Shown here piece by piece: positions 1 through 8,962 of a stretch of 64,000 nucleotides of DNA. The notes beneath the pieces were generated by a model. The model had not been told where the DNA came from. It saw only the letters and a program-made list of their open reading frames with translations, and searched no databases. The position numbers were made by a program, and so were the translations under genes. The stretch is from an uncultured Planctomycetota bacterium (GTDB taxonomy: Bacteria; Planctomycetota; UBA1135; GCA-002686595). The first letter of the stretch is position 1, and each line of letters opens with the position of its first letter. The stretch lies in NCBI GenBank assembly GCA_903928115.1, contig CAIYPP010000007.1:1-64000 (forward strand). Direction: 5' to 3'.

Positions 1-1
1 C

Positions 2-1042
2 AAGAAGGACGAGAAGAGCGCTCCGGCGGAGGAGAAGAAGGAAGAAGCCTCCGGCGCCAAGAAGGAAGAGAAGAAAGACGACAAGACGAAGGGCCAGAAG
101 GAAGAGGAGGAGGCGGATCCCGTCACCGGCGAGTGGAGCGGGAAGCTCACGCTCCCTGGCGCGGACGAGGAGCCGATCTCGCTGCGCTTCCAGCTCCAAG
201 GCGATGTCGTCACCGGCACGCTGCGCTGCGACAGCGTCTCGACCACGCTGGTCGCGCTCCAAGGCACTTGGAAGGACAAGAAGCTCGCGCTCGCCGGTCT
301 CGGCACGCGCGGGTTCGTGTATCTCGGCGGCGAGGCGAAGGGTGGCAAGCTCGACGCGCGCCTCGAGGTTCGCGGCGACGAGGCGAAGTTCAACGCCGAG
401 CGCGCGAGCAAGACGCTGCCCGAGGTGAAGGCGCCCGAGCTGCGCAAGCAGAAGTCCGCGGAGACGAGCGAGCCCAAGGGCAAGCCGCGCTCGCCGGGCA
501 TCGACCCGCGCCTCGAGCCGTTCCGTCGCGCGATGCGCGGCGAAGCAGCGATCCTCGTCAACGTCGACCGTGAAGATGAGATCCTCGCCTGCGTCGCGGC
601 TTTCGAGGCGGCGGGCATTCGTCCCGTGCTCGTCGGCGCCGACGATGCGTGGCGCATCGCGGACAAGCTGCGCGGCAAGGTCGCGGGCGTGCTGCTCAGC
701 CATCAGGTCCTCGCCACGGAAGAGGGCAAGGGCCTCGACAGCGTGCGCAACCGGTACGTCGAGCTCGCGAGTGCGGGCGTCGGCATCGGCTTCCACTCGG
801 CGGCTGAAGAGGGCGCGGCCGAGCTGCCGGTGATCGCGGCTTACGCGGTTTCGCGCGGGCTCAGTCCCGACGCGGCGCTGCGCGCGCTCACCGCGGATGT
901 GGCCCGCATGATGGGCATCGGCTCGCGCGTCGGTCGCCTCGCGACCGGCCTCGATGGCGACGTGCTCTTGCTCGACGGTCCGCCGCTCGAGCCTGCGACG
1001 CGCGTCTTGCGTGCCTTCGTCAACGGGGAAGAGGTCCGCTGA
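2..1042 (+). CDS. Amidohydrolase-like exported protein, 3' part only
   Basis: The 5' end lies outside the window; the frame is open from base 2. The visible part starts with a Lys/Glu-rich linker (about 38 residues), then a beta-strand-rich segment (from GEWSGKLTLPG, roughly residues 43-125) that looks like an insertion, then a typical amidohydrolase C-terminal half ending in ALRALTADVARMMGIGSRVG and the DGDVLLLDG strand that closes the metallo-dependent hydrolase sandwich. The N-terminal HxH region is not in view, so catalytic competence cannot be judged. The charged linker is shared with the degenerate paralogues at 4916 and 6172, not with the intact ones, so this copy is probably also non-catalytic (inference). 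It is the first member in view of a six-gene co-directional array; 26 bases separate it from the next gene. Confidence 0.85.
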   Translation, partial: KKDEKSAPAEEKKEEASGAKKEEKKDDKTKGQKEEEEADPVTGEWSGKLTLPGADEEPISLRFQLQGDVVTGTLRCDSVSTTLVALQGTWKDKKLALAGLGTRGFVYLGGEAKGGKLDARLEVRGDEAKFNAERASKTLPEVKAPELRKQKSAETSEPKGKPRSPGIDPRLEPFRRAMRGEAAILVNVDREDEILACVAAFEAAGIRPVLVGADDAWRIADKLRGKVAGVLLSHQVLATEEGKGLDSVRNRYVELASAGVGIGFHSAAEEGAAELPVIAAYAVSRGLSPDAALRALTADVARMMGIGSRVGRLATGLDGDVLLLDGPPLEPATRVLRAFVNGEEVR

Positions 1043-1068
1043 GCGGGCCCGTGCGGAGACAACACTCC

Positions 1069-2352
1069 ATGATCCGTTCCATGTGGATGATCGCGGCGCT
1101 GCTCGTCGGCGCAGAGGTCGCTTCGGCGCAGCAGCCGGCTCCCGGCGAGAAGGGCGGGCCCGGGCTCGCGCTCTTCACTGCGAAGGCGCTGGTCGCGTCG
1201 CTCGAAGGCGAGCAAGTCGTCGACAACGCCGTGATCCTCGTGCGCGACGGCAAGATCGAGCTCGTCGCGCCGCGCGCGAGCACGGCCGTGCCCGTCGGCT
1301 ACAACGTGCGCGACCTCGGGCCCCTGTGGTGCATGCCGGGGATGATCGACCTGCACAGCCACGTCGGCGGGTCGATGGACATCAACGACATGGTCTACGT
1401 GACCAACCCTGAGATCCGCGTGCGCGCCTCGGTGATCCCCGAGAACAGCGAGTTCAAGCGCGCGCTCGGCGGCGCGGTGACCGCGGTGCTCTACATCCCC
1501 GGCTCGGGCACGAACTCGGGCGGTCAGGGGATCCTCTTGAAGACGGGTCTCCCGAAGTACGAGGAGGCCGTGATCCGCGATCCGGGCTCGCTCAAGGTTG
1601 CGCAGTGGGGCAACCCCGAGCGCTTCCTCTCCGGCGTCGGCAAGACGTGGGAGAACTGGCACCTGCGGCACATGTTCACGCAGGGCCTCGCCTATGCGAA
1701 GCGCTGGGAGGCGTTCGAGGCGGGCAAGGGCGAGAAGCCCAAGCGCGACCTGCGGCTCGAGCTCTTCCGCGACCTCTCGGCCAAGCGCACGCAGGTGTCG
1801 ACGCACACCCAAGTCGCGCAGGTCGTGATGATGACGATCCTGATGATCAAGGGTGAGTTCGGGATCGACGTGTACATCGACCACGGCGAGTTCGGCGGCT
1901 ACCTGTACGCGGGCGTGGCGCAGCAGATGGGCGTGAACGCGATCCTCGGACCGCGCAACGTCGATGTGCCGAGCCGTTCGATGATCGACTGGGTGTCGAG
2001 CAACCCCGAGAAGGTGCAGGGCCTCGCCGCGGGCTACGTCGAGAAGGGCCACAAGATGGTCGGCTTCAACACGGACGCGCCGGTGATTCCGCAGGAGGAG
2101 CTGTTCCTCCAGTCGGCGGTCAACGTGAAGTACGGCCTCGACAACTCGGACATGACGGCGGTGCGCGGACACACGATCGTTCCGGCCGTCACCGCGGGTA
2201 TCGCGCACCGCGTCGGCAGCCTCGAGAAGGGCAAGGACGCGGACATCGTCGTGATCTCGGGCGATCCCTCGGATCCGCGCTCGCACGTCGAGCTCGTGCT
2301 CATCGAGGGGCGCGTCGTGTACGACCCGAAGCTGGAGCCGCGGCGCTTCTGA
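1069..2352 (+). CDS. Exported amidohydrolase, imidazolonepropionase-like, intact
   Basis: A 427-residue metal-dependent amidohydrolase of the imidazolonepropionase-related group. ATG at 1069 gives MIRSMWMIAALLVGAEVASAQ, a clear signal peptide; an upstream in-frame GTG at 1051 would add six residues. The metal site is complete: MPGMIDLHSHVGG (HxH), a later His in STHTQ, another in YIDHGEFGG, and the Asp in GFNTDAPV. The C-terminus RVGSLEKGKDADIVVISGDP is the usual family ending. Substrate is unknown. Its stop overlaps the start of the next paralogue by one base (TGATG), so the two are probably translationally coupled. The next gene is a close paralogue and suggests tandem duplication. Confidence 0.9.
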   Translation: MIRSMWMIAALLVGAEVASAQQPAPGEKGGPGLALFTAKALVASLEGEQVVDNAVILVRDGKIELVAPRASTAVPVGYNVRDLGPLWCMPGMIDLHSHVGGSMDINDMVYVTNPEIRVRASVIPENSEFKRALGGAVTAVLYIPGSGTNSGGQGILLKTGLPKYEEAVIRDPGSLKVAQWGNPERFLSGVGKTWENWHLRHMFTQGLAYAKRWEAFEAGKGEKPKRDLRLELFRDLSAKRTQVSTHTQVAQVVMMTILMIKGEFGIDVYIDHGEFGGYLYAGVAQQMGVNAILGPRNVDVPSRSMIDWVSSNPEKVQGLAAGYVEKGHKMVGFNTDAPVIPQEELFLQSAVNVKYGLDNSDMTAVRGHTIVPAVTAGIAHRVGSLEKGKDADIVVISGDPSDPRSHVELVLIEGRVVYDPKLEPRRF

Positions 2353-3638
2353 TGCACGGCTTCGCTGCCACGAACGCGCTCGCGCGCACCGCGCTGGTCC
2401 TCGGGGCCGCGTGCGGTGTCGTGAGCGCTTCGTCGGCGCAGCGCGCGGGGGAGAAGGGCGGGCCGGGACTCGCGCTCACCGCGGCCAAGGCTCTCGTCGC
2501 GTCGTGGGATGGCGAGCAAGTCGTCGACGGCGCGCTCGTGCTCGTGCGCGACGGCAAGATCGAGCGCGTCGCGAGCTCGCAGGAGCGCGCGCCGGAAGGC
2601 TACGAGTGGGTCGATCTCGGCTCTGCGTGGCTCATGCCCGGCATGGTCGACCTGCACAGCCACATCGGCGGCACGCAGGACATCAACGACATGGTCTATC
2701 AGACCAACGAGGGCCTGCGGGTCTCGCCCTCGGTCGTGCCGCGCAACCCCAACCTGCTGCGCTGCCTCGCGGCGGGCGTCACCACGATTCTCTATATCCC
2801 CGGCTCCGGCACGAACATCGGCGGACAGGGCATCTTGATGAAGACGGGCCTCGACACGTTCGAGGAGGCGCGCTTGCGCGACCCGGGCTCGCTCAAGATC
2901 GCGCAGGGCGACAACCCGACGCGCTGGGCCTATGGCATGGGCCGCTCGATGATGAACTGGCACATCCGCACCAGCGTGCGGCGCGGCCTCGGCTATGCGC
3001 GCCGCTGGAGCGAGCACGAGCGCGGCATCGGGGACCGTCCGGATGTCGATCCGCAGTACGAGACGTTCCGCGCGCTCGCGTCCGGTGAGGCGCAGATCTC
3101 GACGCACACGCAGATGTACCAGTTGGTGCACGCGACGATCCGCATCCTGAAGCAGGAGTTCGGGCTCGACGTGTTCATCGACCACGGCGAGTGGGGCGGG
3201 TTCCTCGCGACGCCCGAGGCCGAGCGGCTCGGCATCGCGGCCATCGTCGGGCCGCGCGAGGTCGACACGCCCGAGGGCCGACACTACACCGATGGCGCGA
3301 TCCTCTCGTGCGCCGGCGAGTACCAGCGCCGCGGCCTCTCCAAGATTGGCTTCAACACCGACGCGCCGGTCGTCCCCGCCGAAGAGCTGCCGCTACAGGC
3401 CGCGGTTTCGATGAAGTACGGCTTCGAGGGCGGCGACATGCAGGCCGTGCGCGGACTCACCATCGTCCCCGCGGTCGTCGCGGGGATCGCGAGCCGCGTC
3501 GGAAGCCTCGAGCGCGGCAAGGATGCGGACATCGTCGTCGTGACGGGGGATCCCGCCGATCCGCGCAGCTGGGTGCAGCGCGTCTACATCGAAGGTCAGC
3601 TCGTCTATCGCTCGACGGAGGAGGCGCGCCAATGGTGA
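2352..3638 (+). CDS. Exported amidohydrolase, intact paralogue 2
   Basis: A 428-residue paralogue of the preceding gene with the same architecture: signal peptide (cleavage probably near SSAQRAGEK), HxH in MPGMVDLHSHIGG, His in STHTQMYQ, His in FIDHGEWGG, Asp in GFNTDAPVVP, and the closing RVGSLERGKDADIVVVTGDP. All metal ligands of the imidazolonepropionase-like family are present, so it should be an active periplasmic or secreted hydrolase; the substrate cannot be read from the sequence. Start ATG overlaps the upstream stop, and its own stop lies inside the start of the next gene (overlap of 7 bases), which supports one polycistronic message. Confidence 0.9.
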   Translation: MHGFAATNALARTALVLGAACGVVSASSAQRAGEKGGPGLALTAAKALVASWDGEQVVDGALVLVRDGKIERVASSQERAPEGYEWVDLGSAWLMPGMVDLHSHIGGTQDINDMVYQTNEGLRVSPSVVPRNPNLLRCLAAGVTTILYIPGSGTNIGGQGILMKTGLDTFEEARLRDPGSLKIAQGDNPTRWAYGMGRSMMNWHIRTSVRRGLGYARRWSEHERGIGDRPDVDPQYETFRALASGEAQISTHTQMYQLVHATIRILKQEFGLDVFIDHGEWGGFLATPEAERLGIAAIVGPREVDTPEGRHYTDGAILSCAGEYQRRGLSKIGFNTDAPVVPAEELPLQAAVSMKYGFEGGDMQAVRGLTIVPAVVAGIASRVGSLERGKDADIVVVTGDPADPRSWVQRVYIEGQLVYRSTEEARQW

Positions 3639-4888
3639 GCCGCATCGCCATCGCCGCGCTCGCCGTCTGCGCAGCGTCCTGTGGCGCGATGCAGCGTCGT
3701 GGCGCTGCTGTGCCGCAAGGTGTGGGCGAGGCGCGCGCCTTGGCGGAAGGTGAGAGCGGCTTCGCGCTCGTCTGCGGCAAGCTGTTCACGCTCAACGAGA
3801 CGGACGAGGTCTTCGCTCCGGGGCTCGTGCTCGTGCGCAACGGTCGCATCGACTACGCGGGGCCGCGCGTCGATGTTCCCGAGGGTTACGACGTCGTGGA
3901 CGCGCCCGAGCTGTGGGCCGCGCCCGGCATGATCGACCTGCACTCGCACATCCAGACCGGCGGCTGGGGCGACATCAACGACATGGTGCTCGCGATGAAC
4001 CCCGAGTACCGCACGTCGCCGACGATCGTTCCGGCAAACGCCGACGTGCAGCGCGCGTGCTCTGCAGGTGTCACGACGCTCTTCGGAATCCCCGGCAGCG
4101 GCACGAACAACTCCGGCTTCGGCGTGCTCTACAAGACGCGCTGCAAGAGCACGTACGAGCAGTGCGTGCTGCGCGATCCGGGCGGCATGAAGGTCGCACA
4201 GGCCTACAACCCCGAGCGGCGCGCGGACCTCGGCGCCTCGCGCACGGGCATGGCTTGGACCATCGAGCACGCGCTCAAGATGGCGATCGCCGCGAACGAG
4301 CAGGGCCGCGAGCACCTCGCGCTCACGAACTTGCAGAAGGTTGCGACGGGCGAGCTGCCCGTGCTCATCCACACCGCCGGAAGCGACGCCGTCCACACGA
4401 CGATCGAGATGTGGGGCGAGCGCTACCCCGAGACGAAGCCCGTGCTGAGCCACGGCTGCTTCGACGGCTGGAAGGTCGCACCCTACGCCGCGCGCGTCGG
4501 CATTCCGCTCAACCTTGGTCCGCGCACGTTCGATCTGCGCCAGTCCGAGGGCGAGTGGGTCGGCACGCCCGAGCGCTACGCGAAGGCTGGCGGCAACCTG
4601 ATCACGCTGAACACGGACGCGCCCGTGATGCCGCAGGAAGAGCTCTTCCTGCAGGGCGCGATGGGCGCGCGCTACGGCGCGGATCCCTACGCGATGCTCA
4701 AGGGCTGCACGGTGTATCCGGCCAAGTCCTTCGGCATCGACCACGTGGTCGGGAGCCTGCAGCCCGGCCGCCACGCGGACATCGTCCTGTGGCGCGGCGA
4801 CCCGCTCGATCCGCGCGCCCGCGTCGAGTCCGTGTGGATCGAAGGCACCTTGGAGTACGACCGCGCTCGGGACCGTCAGCGGTTCTAG
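3632..4888 (+). CDS. Amidohydrolase, intact paralogue 3, probable lipoprotein
   Basis: A 418-residue amidohydrolase. The start ATG at 3632 is chosen because it begins a signal sequence, MVSRIAIAALAVCAASCGAMQ, whose AASC resembles a lipobox (a weak match), so the protein may be lipid-anchored. HxH is present in APGMIDLHSHIQTGG, with further ligands in LIHTAGSDAVH, LSHGCFDG and LNTDAPVMPQ. It is more diverged from paralogues 1 and 2 than they are from each other. It overlaps the upstream gene by 7 bases; 27 bases separate it from the next, degenerate paralogue. Substrate unknown. Confidence 0.88.
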   Translation: MVSRIAIAALAVCAASCGAMQRRGAAVPQGVGEARALAEGESGFALVCGKLFTLNETDEVFAPGLVLVRNGRIDYAGPRVDVPEGYDVVDAPELWAAPGMIDLHSHIQTGGWGDINDMVLAMNPEYRTSPTIVPANADVQRACSAGVTTLFGIPGSGTNNSGFGVLYKTRCKSTYEQCVLRDPGGMKVAQAYNPERRADLGASRTGMAWTIEHALKMAIAANEQGREHLALTNLQKVATGELPVLIHTAGSDAVHTTIEMWGERYPETKPVLSHGCFDGWKVAPYAARVGIPLNLGPRTFDLRQSEGEWVGTPERYAKAGGNLITLNTDAPVMPQEELFLQGAMGARYGADPYAMLKGCTVYPAKSFGIDHVVGSLQPGRHADIVLWRGDPLDPRARVESVWIEGTLEYDRARDRQRF

Positions 4889-4915
4889 GCGCGAGCGAAA
4901 GAAGAAGAAAACGTC

Positions 4916-6175
4916 ATGACCATCCTCACAACCATTCTGGCGCTCGCGCCCGCCCTCGGCGGCGTGAGCGAGCCCTCCGGCGGCCTGCTCGCCATCAAGG
5001 TCGGACGCGCGGAGACCGTCTCCGGGGCGGCCATCGAGCACGCGGTGATCCTCGTCGACAACGGCCAGATCGTGGAGGTCGGCGCCGACCTCCCCGTGGC
5101 GCGCGGCATCCCGGTGTTCGAACGCCCCGACTGGGTCGTGATGCCCGGGCTCGTCTCGTGCTACACGCGCCTTGGCGTCGACAGCCGCGCGGGTCAGGAG
5201 TTCAGCCCCGAGGCTTCGCCCACGCCCGAGATCTTCCCGCGCCACCCCGACTACAAGGAGGTGCTCGAAGCCGGAGTGACGACGATCGGCATCTACCCGC
5301 CGGGCACCGGTTTCCCCGGTCACGCCGCCGCTCTGCGTCCGCATGGCGCGACGCTCGCGGAGATGCTCGTCGATGAGGACGCGTACCTGAAGGTCTACTT
5401 CCGCGCGAACGCACAGGCGAAGAAGCAGGTGCGCGACGCGTGGGCCAAGGTCGACGAGCACGACGAGAAGGTGAAGAAGGCCAAGGAGAAGTTCGACAAG
5501 GACTCCAAGGGCAAGTCGTCCGAGAAGAAGGACGAGGAGAAGAAGGAAGGCGAGGCCAAGCCCGAGGAAAAGAAGGACGACAAGTCCAAGGCCTTCGTTC
5601 CGCCCGAGGCCGACGCGAAGATCAAGCCGTTCCTGCAGGTGCGCGATGGCGAGCTCGGCATGCTCGTCTCGCTGTCGCAGGCGGCCGACTGGGCCCACTG
5701 GGCCGATGCGATCGGCGAGCGCAAGCTCGACTACGCGCTGCGCGTCGTGATGACGCGCGAGATCGACATGTTCGAGGTGAAAGAAGAGATCGGCAAGCGC
5801 GGCCTGCGCGTCGTGATGGAGCCGCAGCTGTCGCTCGTGCAGGGCACGATGCGCCAGCGCAACCTCGCGACCGAGCTCGCGGCCGCGGGCGCGAAGATCG
5901 CGTTCAAGCCGCGGAACGACACCGCGGGCGACCACGCGGCGTGGCTGCGCCACGTCGGCGAGATCGTGGGCGCGGGCTTCTCGCGCGACCTCGCGCTCAA
6001 GGCGGTGACGCTCGAGCCCGCGGCCGTGCTCAAGCTCGACAAGAAGCTCGGCAGCATCGAGAAGGGCAAGACCGCGAACTTCGTGTTCTTGAGCGGCGAT
6101 CCCTTCGAGCCGAGCACGCAGGTGATGGCCGTCATGCTCGACGGAGAGTTCGTGTCCGGGGAGGTGAAGGAATGA
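4916..6175 (+). CDS. Degenerate amidohydrolase-like protein with charged linker
   Basis: A 419-residue exported protein with the amidohydrolase fold ends (VVMPGLVSCYTRLG early, and KLGSIEKGKTANFVFLSGDP at the end) but without the catalytic HxH: the position reads SCYTR. The barrel His ligands and the NTDAP Asp are also not seen. Residues about 182-223 form a Lys/Glu-rich, probably disordered or helical linker (KKAKEKFDKDSKGK and following). The N-terminus MTILTTILALAPALGG is signal-like. Its stop overlaps the next start (ATGA). It is therefore probably a non-catalytic partner of the active paralogues upstream (inference from residue loss and operon position). Confidence 0.85.
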   Translation: MTILTTILALAPALGGVSEPSGGLLAIKVGRAETVSGAAIEHAVILVDNGQIVEVGADLPVARGIPVFERPDWVVMPGLVSCYTRLGVDSRAGQEFSPEASPTPEIFPRHPDYKEVLEAGVTTIGIYPPGTGFPGHAAALRPHGATLAEMLVDEDAYLKVYFRANAQAKKQVRDAWAKVDEHDEKVKKAKEKFDKDSKGKSSEKKDEEKKEGEAKPEEKKDDKSKAFVPPEADAKIKPFLQVRDGELGMLVSLSQAADWAHWADAIGERKLDYALRVVMTREIDMFEVKEEIGKRGLRVVMEPQLSLVQGTMRQRNLATELAAAGAKIAFKPRNDTAGDHAAWLRHVGEIVGAGFSRDLALKAVTLEPAAVLKLDKKLGSIEKGKTANFVFLSGDPFEPSTQVMAVMLDGEFVSGEVKE

Positions 6176-7608
6176 AGCTCGCTCAACGATTCGGCGCGCT
6201 CGGCGCCCTCGCACTCGCGGCGTTCGCGTTCGTCGCCCGGCCTGCGCTCGCGCAGGACGGCGAGAAGAAGGACGACAAGAAGGACGAGGCCGCCAAGGAC
6301 AAGAAGGACGAGAAGAAGGACGAGTGGTTCGCCGTCACGGGCGGAGACGTCTACACCGGGACCGGCGCGGTGCTGCGCGGGGCCACGGTGCTCTCCAAGA
6401 ACGGCGTCATCGAAGCGCTCGGCCACGACGTCGAGGTGCCCGCGGAAGCGAAGACCCTCGACGCCACGGGCATGCGCGTGTACCCGGGCCTCGTCGCGAT
6501 CAACTCGAGCGGCCTGTTCGGCATGGCGGCGGGGGACTTCGCGGACTCGGTCGACCCCTACAACCAGCGCATGCTGCTCGCGCTCGCGAGCGGCATCACG
6601 ACGGCCGGACAGTCGAACACCGCGCTGAAGCTCAAGCGCCGCGACATCAAGAATGTCGTGCTGCGCGAGCGCTACCTCGCGACCCTGTCGTTCACGAACT
6701 CGAACCCATCGGGCAAGCGCGAGTGGGTCGAGAAGTTCGACAAGGCGGCGCGCTACCTGCGCGACTACCGCGAGTGGGAAGAGAAGAAGCGTGACAACAA
6801 GGACTTGAAGGAGCCCAACGCGAGCGGCGTGGACTCGACCGCGCGCGCGATCCTCGAGGGACGCGTGCTGGCGCGCTTCAACTCCTCCTCGCGCGAGGAC
6901 CTGCTCGAGGTCGCGCGCCTTGCCCAGCGCTTCGGCTTCCGCCCGGTGATCGACGGCTGCGTCGAGGGCTGGACGGTGGCGGACGAGCTCGGCCGCGCCG
7001 GCGCGTACGCGGTGGTGACGCCGCGCGACCGCCGCGACAAGGAAGAGCAGCTCGTGCGCGACGGCGGGTCGAGCATCGAGAACGCCGCGATCTTGCATAA
7101 GAGCGGCGTGCAGGTGTGCGTGATCCCTTCGACGACCGGGGTCGACCTCGGTGGCATCGCGGGTCGCGACATCCTGCACCTGCCGATCGAGGCGGGCTTC
7201 GCCGTGCGCGGCGGCCTTTCGGATCAGGCGGCGCTCGAGTCGATCACGATCGTGCCCGCGCGCCTGCTCGGCGTGTCGCACAAGGTCGGCAGCCTCGAGA
7301 AGGGCAAGGACTGCGACCTGATCGTGCTCGACGGCGACGTCCTGCACTACCAGTCGCTCGTTCAATACACGGTGGTCGAGGGCAAGGTGGCCTACGACAA
7401 GTCTGCGGAGCTCTTCTACGCGCACATTCGCCCGCGCCCGACCGATCAGCTCGCGCCCGAGTCCCGTCAGGACAAGGGGGAGAGCGACGAGAAGCCCGAA
7501 GGCGCCAAGGAGACTCCGGCCGACAAGCCCGCGGAGGGTCCCAAGCCCGAGGACAAGCCCGAGGACAAGCCCGAAGAGAAGCCCGAAGAGAAGCCCAAGG
7601 ACGGCTGA
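6172..7608 (+). CDS. Degenerate amidohydrolase-like protein with charged N- and C-termini
   Basis: 478 residues. ATG at 6172 overlaps the preceding stop as ATGA and opens a good signal peptide ending near RPALAQDG. A Lys/Asp-rich stretch follows at once (about residues 24-48). The amidohydrolase beta-sandwich and barrel are recognisable (VYPGLVAINSSGLFG; KVGSLEKGKDCDLIVLDG), but the HxH after MPGLV is replaced by INSSG, so the metal site is lost. The C-terminus is a low-complexity Lys-Pro-Glu-Asp tail encoded by a 12-base tandem repeat. It is the last gene of the array and is followed by a terminator hairpin at 7670-7704. Confidence 0.85.
   Translation: MKLAQRFGALGALALAAFAFVARPALAQDGEKKDDKKDEAAKDKKDEKKDEWFAVTGGDVYTGTGAVLRGATVLSKNGVIEALGHDVEVPAEAKTLDATGMRVYPGLVAINSSGLFGMAAGDFADSVDPYNQRMLLALASGITTAGQSNTALKLKRRDIKNVVLRERYLATLSFTNSNPSGKREWVEKFDKAARYLRDYREWEEKKRDNKDLKEPNASGVDSTARAILEGRVLARFNSSSREDLLEVARLAQRFGFRPVIDGCVEGWTVADELGRAGAYAVVTPRDRRDKEEQLVRDGGSSIENAAILHKSGVQVCVIPSTTGVDLGGIAGRDILHLPIEAGFAVRGGLSDQAALESITIVPARLLGVSHKVGSLEKGKDCDLIVLDGDVLHYQSLVQYTVVEGKVAYDKSAELFYAHIRPRPTDQLAPESRQDKGESDEKPEGAKETPADKPAEGPKPEDKPEDKPEEKPEEKPKDG
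7543..7596 (+). repeat. 12-base tandem repeat encoding a K-P-E-(D/E) tail
   Basis: The unit AAGCCCGAGGAC/AAGCCCGAAGAG repeats about four and a half times in frame at the 3' end of the last amidohydrolase-like gene and encodes KPEDKPEDKPEEKPEEKP. In-frame repeats like this can expand and contract without frameshift, so tail length may vary among relatives. Confidence 0.8.
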
Positions 7609-7669
7609 GACCGCAGCGGGGTGGCTACCCACTCCGCGCCCGCAGCCTTCCCACCGCTTCTCCACATCC

Positions 7670-7704
7670 AGCCCGCGTCACAAGTCTTTGTGGCGCGGGC
7701 TTTT
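7670..7704 (+). terminator. Rho-independent terminator of the amidohydrolase array
   Basis: Left arm AGCCCGCGTCACAA pairs with TTGTGGCGCGGGCT (14 positions, one G-T wobble) around a GTC loop and is followed by TTTT. It lies 61 bases after the stop at 7608. The rest of 7609-7891 (283 bases) holds no gene I can support. Confidence 0.8.
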
Positions 7705-7891
7705 ACGTCGCTCTCCACAGGCGACTCCAACACGCACCTAATCCCTCGTACAGCAGGGCGGCGCACGTCCTTCGGCCCCCTTGCCGCCCCGCCGCGCGCT
7801 GATAGGGTAAGTCGCTTCCTGCTCACGACTTACGCGTGCGCGGAGGGATCGTGCCCGCCGCGCGCCGCCCGTACCCGTACCCTTCCACCCC

Positions 7892-8956
7892 ATGCTGCTC
7901 CGCGATCTCCTGCGCCTCCTCGGCTCCGCCAAGCGCGACGGCCGCAACCTGACGCGGGACGAGGCCTACCGCGCCTTCGAGTTGATCGTGGCGGGCGGGC
8001 AGAGCGAGATCCAGGTCGGTGCGTTCTTGATCGCGCTGCGCTGGAAGGGCGTCACGGTCGAAGAAGTGACGGCGTTCGCGCAGGCCGCACGGGACCACGC
8101 GAAGCTGCCCTGCGTCGGGATGGACGACTTGGTCTGTGTTTCGTCGCCGCTCGACGGCTCGGACTCGTTTCCGCCGCTCGACATCGCCGCGGGGCTGATC
8201 GCGGCGGCTGCAGGCGCCCGAGTCTTGCTCGTGACCGATCGCTGTGTGCCGCCCAAGCGCGGACTGACCGGCGCAAGCGTGCTCGAGCACCTCGGGCTCG
8301 ACATGACGTGGGACGCCGATGAAGCGCAGTCGTGGGTTGAGCGCACGGGCTTCGCCGCGGTCTCGGCGTCGGGGCTGCTGCCGGGGTTGATGGGGTTGCG
8401 TCGCGTGCGCGGTGAGATCGGCGTGCGCACCCCGCTCTCCACGGTCGAGAAGCTCATCGCGCCGCCCAAGGCATCGATCGTGATCGGCGCGCAGCAGGGG
8501 CCGGTGCTCGGAACGGCCGTCGAGGTGCTCGCGGCCCTCGGCCATCCGCGTGCGATCGCGGTGCAGGGCCCCGAGGGCGGCGTGATTCCGTCGGTGCGCC
8601 GCAAGACGCGCGGGATCGAGCTCGCCGAGGGCTTCCAAGTGCCGCTGACGATCGAGCCCGCGGACCTCGGACTCGACTGCGAGGGCGAGCCGGAGCTGCC
8701 GATGTTCGGGCCGCCGGACGAGGGCTACGGCACCGGCGACAACAAGACGCTCGTCGCGGCGAGCGGGGACCTGACCTCGCAGGTGCTCGCGGGCGAGCTG
8801 GGATCGGCGCGCTGCGCGGCGCTGCTCGGCGCGGCGCTGATGATGAAGGCCGCTGGCAAGGCGATGACGCTGGCCGACGGGGTCTCCGCGGCGACCGAGG
8901 CGCTCGACAGCGGCGGCGCACGGCGGGTCCTGACGCGGCTGCGCGAGCTCGCGTAG
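7892..8956 (+). CDS. TrpD2/YbiB-like glycosyltransferase family 3 protein
   Basis: 354 residues with the anthranilate phosphoribosyltransferase fold: helical N-terminal domain (DEAYRAFELIVAGGQSEIQVGAFLIALRWKG), then the alpha/beta domain. The phosphoribosyl-binding GTGGD motif of true TrpD is replaced by SSPLDGSDSFPPLDI, and the Lys-His-Gly-Asn region by a different stretch (KRGLTGASVLEHLG). It is thus closer to the TrpD2/YbiB branch, whose E. coli member binds nucleic acid, than to a tryptophan biosynthesis enzyme; no other trp gene is nearby. It sits 6 bases before the zinc peptidase gene, so the two are probably co-transcribed. Confidence 0.75.
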   Translation: MLLRDLLRLLGSAKRDGRNLTRDEAYRAFELIVAGGQSEIQVGAFLIALRWKGVTVEEVTAFAQAARDHAKLPCVGMDDLVCVSSPLDGSDSFPPLDIAAGLIAAAAGARVLLVTDRCVPPKRGLTGASVLEHLGLDMTWDADEAQSWVERTGFAAVSASGLLPGLMGLRRVRGEIGVRTPLSTVEKLIAPPKASIVIGAQQGPVLGTAVEVLAALGHPRAIAVQGPEGGVIPSVRRKTRGIELAEGFQVPLTIEPADLGLDCEGEPELPMFGPPDEGYGTGDNKTLVAASGDLTSQVLAGELGSARCAALLGAALMMKAAGKAMTLADGVSAATEALDSGGARRVLTRLRELA

Positions 8957-8962
8957 CGCACC

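Noticed and set aside
3605-6214. An 869-codon open frame on the minus strand opposite the amidohydrolase genes
   Set aside because: Antisense to clearly coding frames, with low-complexity Arg/Ala/Val-rich translation and no domain. It reflects G/C-rich third positions that remove stops from the opposite strand. The same reasoning removed long antisense frames at 20089-22581, 30616-34260 and 60146-62731.
7892-8956. A tryptophan biosynthesis trpD gene
   Set aside because: The phosphoribosyl GTGGD motif is not kept and no other trp gene is nearby; the TrpD2/YbiB-like call fits better.
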